From the NCBI GenBank assembly GCA_016284875.1, contig JAEEPS010000010.1, forward strand, positions 1-59,353: DNA of 59,353 nucleotides, in the 5' to 3' direction. Made by a program: the position numbers and the translations under genes. This DNA comes from Salinivirgaceae bacterium. GTDB lineage: Bacteria > Bacteroidota > Bacteroidia > Bacteroidales > SZUA-534. Below are positions 9,271-17,063 of the stretch, piece by piece. The notes below the pieces were generated by a model. The model was not told where the DNA came from and made no database searches. It saw nothing but the letters and a program-made list of their open reading frames with translations. The first letter of the stretch is position 1. Each line of letters begins with the position of its first letter.

Positions 9271-9304
9271 AAAGTTGGGAAGTCCGTATTTCCCAACTTT
9301 TTTT
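9271..9304 (+). terminator. Intrinsic terminator after GH5 gene
   Basis: Perfect 11-base arms AAAGTTGGGAA (9271-9281) and TTCCCAACTTT (9290-9300), an 8-base loop and a seven-T tail. It lies between the GH5 gene and the next lipoprotein gene, so the pair is either transcribed separately or only partly co-transcribed. Confidence 0.85.
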
Positions 9305-9333
9305 ATAATTGTATCGCATTGAAAAACAAAAAT

Positions 9334-10752
9334 ATGAAAACGCACACTCTTTTGGCAAGTATGGCACTGGCATTGCTGGCCGTTGGCACTTCGTGTTCCG
9401 ATAAGATTGAAAACAGCACTCCGGCTCTCAAACCTCGAATTGTGGTGATGACCGACATTGGCCCGGCTGAGGTTGAACCCGACGATAAAGAGTCGGCTGT
9501 GCGGCTGCTTGCCTATGCCGACCGCTTTGAGATTGAGGCAATTATAACCTCAATCGGTTGGAACTGTGACCCTTATCCCGAGGAGTGGTCGGTTTATCTG
9601 ACACAGGTTATTGATGCCTATCAGACTGATGTGCAGAATCTTATGAAACGTTCCAATCAACAGGATTTCAATAATATCGATGAAGAACAATGCACGCAGG
9701 AACTTGGCTACTGGCCGAGCGCAGACTATATCCGCAGCCGTGCTATGATGGGTAGCAAGCGTGCTGGAATAGGCGTGATTGGTGCCGATAACGATTCGCC
9801 CGGAAGCGATTTTCTAATCCGCCTTGCCGACGAGGATGACGACCGTCCGATATGGCTCTGCTCGTGGGGCGGCGCCAACACTTTTGCCCAAGCCGTGTGG
9901 CGCGTGAAACAGGAACGCAGCGCCGAAGAACTCAAGGAATTCCTGAACAAGTTCCGCCTCTACACCATCACCGACCAGGATATGCAGTACAGCATGCGAA
10001 TGAACCGCGCCTACAGTTCGCATCAATGGCTTCGCCGCGACTATCCTTTTGATTTGCTGATGGTTTGGGATGAGAGCGCGTGGCTCAATCAGAACGAGTT
10101 GGGCAAATCGAACTGGGACAAATATGCAAGCCAGATTCAGGGCAAAGGCGCCATGGGCAAGGTCTATCCGAAATTCCTTTGGGGTGTTGAGGGTGACACT
10201 CCAAGTTTCCTGAACGTGATGCCCAATGGACTGAACAATCCCGACGACCCGACACAGATAGGCTGGGGCGGTTGCCACGAATTTGGCATATCGCCCGACG
10301 AGGAAACCTACGCATGGACCAACTGGCAGCAGCCTCTCAAAGACATTTCCAATGCCTACGAACACAAATTCTATCCCGATGAGTTCAACGATTTTGCGGC
10401 TCGTATGCAGTGGGCAGACACAGGCGAAGGCAACCACAATCCTGTGGCGGTGGTCAATGGCTCGCAAGACCTTCGACCGATGAACATCAGCGCCAAACCT
10501 GGGCAAACGCTCAAGTTTGATGCCTCTAAATCATTCGATGCCGATGGCGACAAACTTTCGTTCAACTGGTGGTTCCAGGAGTTCCCCGATGAAACTAGTT
10601 ATCCGGCAATCGGCAACCCCGAATCGTCCAAAGTCAGCCTCAGCATCCCTGAAGGCTCGAATGGGAATATCTATCACTTAATCTGCGAGATACACGATGA
10701 CGGACCGTTCAGTTTGACGGCTTACCGGAGGGTGGTTATTAGCGTGGAATGA
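9334..10752 (+). CDS. DUF1593 / Sde0182-like cellulose-binding family lipoprotein
   Basis: This 472-residue lipoprotein (signal MKTHTLLASMALALLAVGTSC, lipid Cys in TSCSDK) has two domains. The first (about 30-330) is nucleoside-hydrolase-like, with the strand-end acidic motif VVMTDIGPAEVEPDD and a WLCSWGG segment. This is the DUF1593 pattern, in Pfam terms the Sde0182 nucleoside hydrolase-like domain. The second (about 360-472) is a PKD-like sandwich (DASKSFDADGDKLSFNWWF) matching the Sde0182 C-terminal domain. The family name comes from a Saccharophagus cellulose-binding protein. Catalysis is not established. I start at ATG 9334, since the upstream TTG adds five unlikely residues. Its neighbour is a GH5 enzyme, which supports a polysaccharide role. 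Confidence 0.85.
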   Translation: MKTHTLLASMALALLAVGTSCSDKIENSTPALKPRIVVMTDIGPAEVEPDDKESAVRLLAYADRFEIEAIITSIGWNCDPYPEEWSVYLTQVIDAYQTDVQNLMKRSNQQDFNNIDEEQCTQELGYWPSADYIRSRAMMGSKRAGIGVIGADNDSPGSDFLIRLADEDDDRPIWLCSWGGANTFAQAVWRVKQERSAEELKEFLNKFRLYTITDQDMQYSMRMNRAYSSHQWLRRDYPFDLLMVWDESAWLNQNELGKSNWDKYASQIQGKGAMGKVYPKFLWGVEGDTPSFLNVMPNGLNNPDDPTQIGWGGCHEFGISPDEETYAWTNWQQPLKDISNAYEHKFYPDEFNDFAARMQWADTGEGNHNPVAVVNGSQDLRPMNISAKPGQTLKFDASKSFDADGDKLSFNWWFQEFPDETSYPAIGNPESSKVSLSIPEGSNGNIYHLICEIHDDGPFSLTAYRRVVISVE

Positions 10753-10804
10753 TAGGGAGTTGGTTGTAGTGCCAAATTTTCCTTTCATCTTTCAAAAATC
10801 GCTT

Positions 10805-10812
10805 TACTTTTG
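10805..10812 (+). promoter_or_regulatory. Bacteroidota -7 box upstream of TPP riboswitch
   Basis: TACTTTTG matches the TAnnTTTG consensus and sits just before the TPP aptamer. The -33 element is weak (a TTTC near 10783-10786). Transcription would start near 10820, at the 5' edge of the aptamer. Confidence 0.55.
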
Positions 10813-10819
10813 CGCCGCG

Positions 10820-10912
10820 AAAAGAATGGGGTGCCGCAAGGCTGAGATTATACCCTTTGAACCTGATACGGGTAATGCCGGCGTAGGGATAAGACTCTGA
10901 TTTCCAAGAGTC
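10820..10912 (+). promoter_or_regulatory. TPP riboswitch (THI element)
   Basis: The conserved THI-box blocks occur in order: GGGGTGCC, GGCTGAGA, ACCC, GAACCTGAT, then GGGTAATGCCGGCGTAGGGA. A hairpin GACTCT (10893-10898)/AGAGTC (10907-10912) follows the aptamer. It has no T-run, so control may act on translation or on a longer structure. It lies 60 bases upstream of a TonB-dependent receptor gene, whose product is therefore probably thiamine-related. Confidence 0.93.
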
Positions 10913-10972
10913 AAAGTATAATTCTTTCATAACCCCCATTTCAATCTTTTTACTAACTAAAAAATTTAAAAG

Positions 10973-13396
10973 ATGAAAAGGGATTTTCTTACAGCAGCAG
11001 CCGTCGTTCTGTCGGCAGCGAGCGCAATGGCGCAGAACGCGCTAGACACGGTGATTACCGCCGAGCAACTGCAGGAAGTTGTGGTGAGCGGTGTCCGTGC
11101 ACCGAAAAACGCACCGTTCGCGGTGGCAAACATCAAAAAACAACAGTTGAGTGAGTTCTCGACAACGGGCCGCGAGTTGCCGTTCCTGTTCTCGCTGACG
11201 CCAGGCGTTGTGGCTTGGGGCGAAAACGGCCTTGGCACAGGCACCACCTATATGCGCATCCGCGGTGCGGGCGACTCGCGCATCAATGTCACCATCGACG
11301 GTGTGCCGCTCAACTCGCCCGAGGACCAATGCGTGTTCTGGGCCAATATGAACTCTTACGGCTCGCTCTTGGGCAGCGTGCAGATTCAGCGCGGCGTGGG
11401 CTCATCGACCAACGGCGACGGCGCTTTCGGTGGCACGGTGGCGCTCTCGTCGGCTTTGCCTTCGCTCAAGCCGATGGTTGAACTGTCGGTTTCGTACGGC
11501 TCGTTCAACACCGTCAACTTTGGCGGAAAGGCTTCTACGGGATTGTTGTTCAATGGGTTGATAATCGATGGTGCCTATCATCAGACTCGCACCGACGGCT
11601 TTGTGCACGGCACCCAGGCCAACAGCGGCTCGTACTACGGCGGCCTGATGTGGACCACCGACAATCTGCAAATCCGATACAAGAACATCGGCAACTTTGA
11701 GCGCACGGGTCAGGCTTGGAACGGCGTGACGGCGGGCAACGACGATTTGAGCATTATGGACGGCATCTATGGCGAGCGGACGGGCATCAAAACCTACGAG
11801 GATATGTGGGACGCTGGCCTGGGCAAGTTCAATTCGCTCTATGAATCGTTGACTATCACGCCTTTAGAGCAGAAAACGGTTGGCAAACCGTATGAGTACA
11901 CCACACAACGCTATCAAATGGCCGACGGCTCGTTTTGGGATCGCACCACCGACAACTTTTGGCAGGACCACAACATTCTTTCACTTGCGTGGAACATCAC
12001 CAATAATCTATCAACTTCGGCATCAGTGCATTACACCTACGGATACGGCTACTACGAAGAGTTCCGCCCGAACAACAAACTCAAGAAATTCGGACTCGAA
12101 AACGTGAAAATAAACGATTCAACATCGGTGAAAAAGACCGATTTTGTACGTAAGAAAGGCCTGTCGCAGAACACCTACGGACTTGTTTGGAACGTGAACT
12201 ATTCGGCTGACGCTCTTGATGTTATCGGCGGCGCGTCGGTGCAGAATTTCAGCGGGAACCACTTCGGCTATCTCACTTACGCCAAAGACGTCACCGTGCG
12301 CCAGACCTATCTGCCTGACGGCGAGCGCAAATACTACGACTCTGACGCCGACAAGTTCGATGGCAGCGCGTTTGTGAAGGCATCGTACACCATCGGCGAA
12401 AGCCTGACAGTGTTCGGCGATGTGCAGTTCCGCCACGTGGGCTATACCACCAGCGGCATCAACGATAAGTTTGTTGAAGGCGCGAACGGCTACGAGAACC
12501 AGCGTCTCGACATCGATAAGACATACAATTTCCTGAATCCGAAGGCAGGATTGAGTTACACCTTTGGCAGCAACCGCGTGTACGCTTCGGTGGCCGTGAG
12601 CCATCGCGAGCCCGAGCGCAACAATTTCACCGACAACGGCTCGTATCCTGCCCCAAAGGCCGAGCAACTGACTGATATTGAAGGCGGTTGGCAGTTTAGC
12701 GGCAAGACCGTGCGCACGGGCCTGAACCTGTATTATATGGACTACACCGACCAGTTTGTGCAGACGGGCGCGCAGAGCGACATCGGCGAGAAACTCACCA
12801 CCAACATCAAGGACTCGTACCGCGCAGGCGCTGAAATTCAGGCTGCCGTTGATGTAACCGAATGGCTCACCGTTGAAGGCAACATCGCCTTGAGCGTGAA
12901 CAAGATAAAAGACTTTGACGAGTACGTTGAGAATTGGGACGATTGGGAAGGCAACACCGATGCCAACGGCAACCCCTATGACGGCGACGGCTTCGACATC
13001 ATCCACTACGATAACTCGACGCTGGCTTTCTCGCCATCGGCCATTGCAAACGGCTTTGTGAACTTCCACCACAAGGGTTGGCAGGCCGTTTGGCACACGG
13101 GCTACGTCAGCCGTCAGTATCTCGACAACACAGAAAACAGTGACCGCTCGCTGCCTGCCTACTCACTTTCAAACGTTAGTCTGAGTTACACGCTGAAACC
13201 GCAGAAAGTGTTGAAGGAAGCCGTCTTCGGGCTGAATTTCAACAATGTGCTGAACCGCCACTGCGCCGCCAACGGCTGGGTTTATTCGGCCGTCTGCGAA
13301 AGTTACGGCCACCCCAACGACAACCGCTACTACCAAATCGGCTTCATTCCGATGGCCGGCTTCACAATGATGGGCAGCGTGACGGTGAGATTTTAG
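10973..13396 (+). CDS. TonB-dependent receptor, probable thiamine (or precursor) importer
   Basis: This 807-residue outer membrane receptor has a signal peptide ending SAMAQ. A short TonB-box region (LQEVVVSG, about 34-41) is followed by a plug domain to about residue 155. The plug motifs are MRIRGAGDSRINVTIDGVPLN and VQIQRGVGSSTNGDGAFGGTV. A 22-strand beta-barrel ends in the terminal Phe (GSVTVRF). It lacks the N-terminal carboxypeptidase-like domain of SusC proteins, so it is a classical receptor. The TPP riboswitch directly upstream points to thiamine or a thiamine precursor as the ligand. Bacteroides has a TPP-controlled thiamine receptor of this type. No inner-membrane transporter gene follows in the window. 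Confidence 0.9.
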   Translation: MKRDFLTAAAVVLSAASAMAQNALDTVITAEQLQEVVVSGVRAPKNAPFAVANIKKQQLSEFSTTGRELPFLFSLTPGVVAWGENGLGTGTTYMRIRGAGDSRINVTIDGVPLNSPEDQCVFWANMNSYGSLLGSVQIQRGVGSSTNGDGAFGGTVALSSALPSLKPMVELSVSYGSFNTVNFGGKASTGLLFNGLIIDGAYHQTRTDGFVHGTQANSGSYYGGLMWTTDNLQIRYKNIGNFERTGQAWNGVTAGNDDLSIMDGIYGERTGIKTYEDMWDAGLGKFNSLYESLTITPLEQKTVGKPYEYTTQRYQMADGSFWDRTTDNFWQDHNILSLAWNITNNLSTSASVHYTYGYGYYEEFRPNNKLKKFGLENVKINDSTSVKKTDFVRKKGLSQNTYGLVWNVNYSADALDVIGGASVQNFSGNHFGYLTYAKDVTVRQTYLPDGERKYYDSDADKFDGSAFVKASYTIGESLTVFGDVQFRHVGYTTSGINDKFVEGANGYENQRLDIDKTYNFLNPKAGLSYTFGSNRVYASVAVSHREPERNNFTDNGSYPAPKAEQLTDIEGGWQFSGKTVRTGLNLYYMDYTDQFVQTGAQSDIGEKLTTNIKDSYRAGAEIQAAVDVTEWLTVEGNIALSVNKIKDFDEYVENWDDWEGNTDANGNPYDGDGFDIIHYDNSTLAFSPSAIANGFVNFHHKGWQAVWHTGYVSRQYLDNTENSDRSLPAYSLSNVSLSYTLKPQKVLKEAVFGLNFNNVLNRHCAANGWVYSAVCESYGHPNDNRYYQIGFIPMAGFTMMGSVTVRF

Positions 13397-13450
13397 GGAC
13401 TACGGACGCCAGACTTCAGACAACAGACATTTTATAATCAGTGAATTAAT
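13397..13450 (+). repeat. Iterated-word spacer after the receptor gene
   Basis: The 54 bases after the receptor stop contain CAGACTTCAGACAACAGAC-like words. Related words (ACAACAGACTTCATACAAC) occur on the opposite strand between ilvB and ilvN, again in sense with the upstream gene. Confidence 0.5.
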
Positions 13451-13452
13451 AG

Positions 13453-13480
13453 AAAAAGCGCCTTTATGGGGCGCTTTTTT
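13453..13480 (+). terminator. Terminator of the TonB-dependent receptor gene
   Basis: Arms AAAAAGCGCC (13453-13462) and GGCGCTTTTT (13470-13479) with a 7-base loop and a T-run. The flanking A-run means it can also act on the minus strand. Confidence 0.85.
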
Positions 13481-13498
13481 CATTTTGAAGCATCGGCA

Positions 13499-13529
13499 CA
13501 AAAAAAGCCGCCCCTTTTCAGAGACGGCT
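13499..13529 (-). terminator. Terminator of the ilv operon after ilvC
   Basis: Read on the minus strand, AGCCGTCTC pairs with GGGGCGGCT (two G-U pairs) around a TGAAAA loop, followed by seven T. It lies about 25 bases past the ilvC stop. Confidence 0.8.
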
Positions 13530-13552
13530 CTATAAGAAATCTGCAATTTGCA

Positions 13553-14596
13553 TTAATTGTTCTCCGGGCGCAGTTTGCGAACGGTAACGGCTGTCTGCCA
13601 CATCTCGCTCTCGCGCATTGCCTTCAGTTCCTTCTCAAGGCCGACGCGGTAGTCGGGTTTCGAGTTGCTGTCGATAGAGATTTGAGCCTCAATACCGCTC
13701 TTAACTGACAGGTAGAGCCACTCCATAACGGGTTTCACAGCATCGTGGAAACGCGGGAACCAGTCGAGAGCGCCGCGCTGTGCGGTTGTTGAGCAGTTTG
13801 CGTACATCCAGTCCATACCGTTCTTTGCGAAGAGCGGCATAAGCGACTGTGTCAACTCCTCAACAGTCTCGTTGAAGGCCTCCGACGGGGTGTGTCCGTG
13901 CTCGCGCAGAACCTCGTATTGAGCCAGCAGCAAGCCCTGGATGGCACCCATCAGTGAGCCGCGCTCACCAGTAAGGTCAGATGTTGCCTCACGTTGGAAT
14001 GTGGTCTCGAACAGATAGCCCGAGCCGATGCCGATGCCAAGAGCCAAGGTGCGGTCCATTGCGCGGCCGGTAGCATCCTGGTAAACAGCGTATGACGAGT
14101 TCAGACCGCGGCCCTCAAGGAACATTGTGCGCAGCGATGTGCCCGAACCCTTAGGTGCAACCATAATAACGTCGATGTCTTTTGCAGGAACGCAGCCGGT
14201 GCGGTCGTTCCAGGTGATGGCGAAACCGTGCGAGAAGTAGAGAGCGTTGCCCGGTTTCAGGTGCTTCTGAAGTGTCGGCCAAACTGACATTACAGCGGCG
14301 TCAGACAGCAAGCACATAACAATTGTGCCGCGCTCGGCAGCCTCTTCAATCGAGAAGAGAGTCTTGCCCGGAATCCAACCGTCGGCAACAGCCTTGTCAT
14401 AAGTCTTGCCCTCGCGCTGGCCAACAATAACGTTGAAGCCGTTGTCGCGCAGGTTGAGCGACTGACCAGGACCCTGAACGCCATAACCGATGACGGCGAT
14501 GGTCTCGTTCTTTAATATTTCACGTGCTTTTTCCAATGGAAACTCTTCGCGGGTCATCACGTTCTCGATAACACCGCCAAAATTCATTTGTGCCAT
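13553..14596 (-). CDS. ilvC: Ketol-acid reductoisomerase
   Basis: This 347-residue enzyme (EC 1.1.1.86) converts acetolactate and acetohydroxybutyrate to the dihydroxy acids of valine and isoleucine synthesis, using NADPH and Mg2+. The dinucleotide-binding motif is IAVIGYGVQGPGQSLNLRD (about 33-51). The variant with GPGQ in place of GHAH is common in Bacteroidota enzymes. The C-terminal knotted domain carries the metal-binding region FETTFQREATSDLTGERG (about 208-225) and QSLMPLFAKNGMDWMYANCS. It is the last gene of the ilv operon. The 105-base gap in front of it may hold its own promoter. Confidence 0.96.
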   Translation of the reverse strand: MAQMNFGGVIENVMTREEFPLEKAREILKNETIAVIGYGVQGPGQSLNLRDNGFNVIVGQREGKTYDKAVADGWIPGKTLFSIEEAAERGTIVMCLLSDAAVMSVWPTLQKHLKPGNALYFSHGFAITWNDRTGCVPAKDIDVIMVAPKGSGTSLRTMFLEGRGLNSSYAVYQDATGRAMDRTLALGIGIGSGYLFETTFQREATSDLTGERGSLMGAIQGLLLAQYEVLREHGHTPSEAFNETVEELTQSLMPLFAKNGMDWMYANCSTTAQRGALDWFPRFHDAVKPVMEWLYLSVKSGIEAQISIDSNSKPDYRVGLEKELKAMRESEMWQTAVTVRKLRPENN

Positions 14597-14634
14597 TTTA
14601 TTTTGCTTTAAATTAAACTGTTATCACTTTTTTA

Positions 14635-14662
14635 CGAATCAGCGATTCGAACTGCGAAAGTA
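14635..14662 (-). promoter_or_regulatory. Possible internal ilvC promoter and leader hairpin
   Basis: On the minus strand TACTTTCG (14655-14662) is one base off the TAnnTTTG box, with a TTG about 19 bases further upstream. Just downstream a perfect six-base hairpin CGAATC-GCT-GATTCG spans 14635-14649. Together they could give ilvC transcription separate from the attenuated promoter. The evidence is sequence similarity only. Confidence 0.35.
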
Positions 14663-14701
14663 AAAGACTTTCAGCAATTTTCAATATTTTTTTTAACTCT
14701 T

Positions 14702-15265
14702 TTAATTCATCATCATCTCCCTATGCTTCTCCTCGCGCTCATTGATATAGTCGCTGATATGTTCGCGGCGGCTTTTGGTAATGGCAATGCGGCCCGAGCG
14801 CACGTACTGCAGCACGCATTTGAACTCCTGCAGCGCGGCGTAGAGCGACTCAATGTCCTCCGTCAGGCCGGTTTTGGTGACAATGGCGTAGGTGGGGTTA
14901 ACTTCTACAATATTGGCGTCGTGCAGGCGGATTTGACGCGAAATGCCCTTCTCGTTCAGCATTGTCGGCGTTGAAATCTTGAACAGGCCACACTCTTGTA
15001 TAAATATCTCATCGTCAGTGTAATAGTTGGCCTGAAGCACATCAATCTTCTTCTCAATCTGACGGGTGATTTTGTCGATTGTCTCCTCGTCGCTGTAGCA
15101 GGTAATGGTGTACTTGTGAATGCCCTTAATGCTTGACGCTGAGACGTTCAGGCTCTCAATGTTCACCTGACGGCGCGTGAAAACTGCCGTGATTTGGTTC
15201 AGCAATCCCGCAAGGTTCTCCGAGAAAACCAGAATGGTGTATAATGTTTTGCTCTCTTGTTCCAT
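14702..15265 (-). CDS. ilvN: Acetolactate synthase small (regulatory) subunit
   Basis: This 187-residue protein has an N-terminal ACT domain (about 8-85: YTILVFSENLAGLLNQITAVFTRRQVNIESLNV). This is the ACT fold that binds valine and confers feedback control on acetolactate synthase. A C-terminal half of the IlvN/IlvH type follows. It lies directly after the catalytic subunit gene in the operon. It could equally be named ilvH, since the split between the names does not apply outside enterobacteria. Confidence 0.93.
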   Translation of the reverse strand: MEQESKTLYTILVFSENLAGLLNQITAVFTRRQVNIESLNVSASSIKGIHKYTITCYSDEETIDKITRQIEKKIDVLQANYYTDDEIFIQECGLFKISTPTMLNEKGISRQIRLHDANIVEVNPTYAIVTKTGLTEDIESLYAALQEFKCVLQYVRSGRIAITKSRREHISDYINEREEKHREMMMN

Positions 15266-15346
15266 TTTATCTATTTGTTTTTCAATTCAATAAATCTTCC
15301 AATTGGCCGGTTTAACAATCTGTTGTCCGTTGTATGAAGTCTGTTG
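15266..15346 (-). repeat. Iterated-word spacer between ilvB and ilvN
   Basis: In the operon sense the gap begins with GACAACAGACTTCATACAACGG followed by ACAACAGATTG. The word ACAACAGA recurs, and the same vocabulary occurs after the receptor gene near 13.4 kb. No promoter or terminator is recognised. Confidence 0.5.
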
Positions 15347-17044
15347 TCATTTAAATTCCAGCATCATATCGTCAACATCGTGGCCGGGGGCGCACATTGG
15401 CAGCACGTTGCCCTCCTCCTCAACAGCCACCTGAAGCAGATAGGGGCCTTTGGTGTCCATCATTGTGCGGACGGCGGCGGCAAGGTCTTTGCGGTCGATA
15501 ACTGTCTGACACGGAATGCGATAGGCTTCGGCAATCTTCATAAAATCGGGGTTCGTCATCGGGGTGAACGAATAGCGGCGGTTGAAGAACATTGCCTGCC
15601 ATTGGCGCACGTTGCCCAAATAGTTGTTGTTGAGCAAGATAAGTTTCACAGGAACCTGATTCTCCATAATGGTGCCCAACTCCTGAATGGTCATCTGCAA
15701 GCCGCCGTCGCCAAGGAAGACGCACACATCGCGGTCGGGGGCGCCGAAAGCCGCTCCAATGCCGGCCGGCGTGCCGAATCCCATTGTGCCCATTCCGCCC
15801 GAAGTGACCACGCTGCGGCGTTGGGTGAACTTGAAGTAGCGGGCCGCCATCATTTGGTTCTGACCAACATCGGTTACCATAATAGCCTTATTACCAGTTT
15901 GTTGTGTAACAACATTCACAACCTCGCCCATCTTTATCGGGCCTTCGGTGGGGTGAATTTCTTTTTCGATAACCACCGTGCGCTCCTTCTCAAAATATGG
16001 CTTGAAACTCTCAATCCACTCGGTATGGCTGTTCTTTTTCAGCAACTTATTCACCTGTGCCAGAGTCTGTTTGCAGTCGCCAAGCACAGCAAGGTCAACC
16101 TTCACGTTCTTGTTAATCTCCGACGGGTCGATATCGAAATGAATCTTTTTGGCCTGAGTGGCGTAGGTGGCGAGTTTGCCGGTTATACGGTCGTCGAAGC
16201 GCATTCCCACGGCAATCAGCAGGTCACACTCCTGAGTCTTGACATTCGACGCCAGGCTGCCGTGCATTCCCAACATTCCCATATTCAGACGGTGGTCCGA
16301 CGGCAGAGCCGACAGTCCCAGCAGCGTGCAGCCAGCAGGCATATCGGCGGTTTCAATCAACTGACGCAGTTCGCTCTGCGCACCGCCCAACTCAACACCC
16401 TGACCAACAAGCACCAGCGGCTTTTTGGCGGCGTTAATCATTTTGGCGGCCTCGCTCACGGCCACGGGGTCAATGTCGGGCACGGGAACATATCCGCGAA
16501 TGAAATCGATATGCTGCGGCTCGTATTCAACCATTCCCACCTGTGCGTTTTTGGCAAAGTCGAGCACCACAGGACCAGGGCGGCCCGTGCTAGCAATGTA
16601 GAACGCGCGGCTAACTGCCCAAGCAACATCCTCAGGGCGGCGAATCTGATAGGCCCATTTCGATATTGGCTGCGTAACGCCCACAAGGTCAACCTCTTGA
16701 AAGGCATCGGTGCCAAGGAATGCCGCACCCACCTGACCAGCAATCACTACAATTGGGGTGCTGTCCATCATTGCGTCGGCAATACCCGTTATTGTGTTAG
16801 TTACGCCAGGTCCGCTTGTTACAAGGCAGACACCAACTTTTCCGCTTACTCGCGCATAACCCTGTGCGGCGTGCGCAGCGGCTTGCTCGTGGCGTACCAA
16901 TATGTGATTCAGCGTTTTACGGTGGTCGTAGAGTGCATCGAAAGTCGGCATTATGGCTCCGCCCGGATAACCGAACATCACGTCAACGCCCTCGTTCTCA
17001 AGCGATCTCATAAGTGCCTCTGCACCAGTTATTTTCTCTTTCAT
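15347..17044 (-). CDS. ilvB: Acetolactate synthase large (catalytic) subunit
   Basis: This 565-residue ThDP- and FAD-dependent enzyme (EC 2.2.1.6) condenses pyruvate with pyruvate or 2-oxobutyrate. The catalytic Glu is in RHEQAAAHAAQGYAR (about residue 53). The central FAD-binding domain spans about 190-340. The ThDP/Mg motif is GDGGLQ followed about 25 residues later by NNN (about 440-470). Its length is normal for the family. It starts 19 bases after the nuclease-like gene Y, so expression of ilvB, ilvN and ilvC depends on transcription running through the two inserted genes, unless internal promoters exist. Confidence 0.96.
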   Translation of the reverse strand: MKEKITGAEALMRSLENEGVDVMFGYPGGAIMPTFDALYDHRKTLNHILVRHEQAAAHAAQGYARVSGKVGVCLVTSGPGVTNTITGIADAMMDSTPIVVIAGQVGAAFLGTDAFQEVDLVGVTQPISKWAYQIRRPEDVAWAVSRAFYIASTGRPGPVVLDFAKNAQVGMVEYEPQHIDFIRGYVPVPDIDPVAVSEAAKMINAAKKPLVLVGQGVELGGAQSELRQLIETADMPAGCTLLGLSALPSDHRLNMGMLGMHGSLASNVKTQECDLLIAVGMRFDDRITGKLATYATQAKKIHFDIDPSEINKNVKVDLAVLGDCKQTLAQVNKLLKKNSHTEWIESFKPYFEKERTVVIEKEIHPTEGPIKMGEVVNVVTQQTGNKAIMVTDVGQNQMMAARYFKFTQRRSVVTSGGMGTMGFGTPAGIGAAFGAPDRDVCVFLGDGGLQMTIQELGTIMENQVPVKLILLNNNYLGNVRQWQAMFFNRRYSFTPMTNPDFMKIAEAYRIPCQTVIDRKDLAAAVRTMMDTKGPYLLQVAVEEEGNVLPMCAPGHDVDDMMLEFK

Positions 17045-17063
17045 TTATATGTTATTTAACTAT

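Noticed and set aside
10893..10912. Hairpin after the TPP aptamer read as an intrinsic terminator
   Set aside because: It has a six-bp stem but is followed by AAAGTATAATTC, with no T-run.
12119..13096. A 325-codon minus-strand frame inside the TonB-dependent receptor
   Set aside because: Shadow frame of a well supported receptor gene, with no signal, promoter or motif of its own.
15344..17059. A 571-codon open frame on the plus strand opposite ilvB
   Set aside because: It mirrors the codon structure of ilvB, is full of His/Val/Asn without any family pattern, and ilvB is certain on the other strand.
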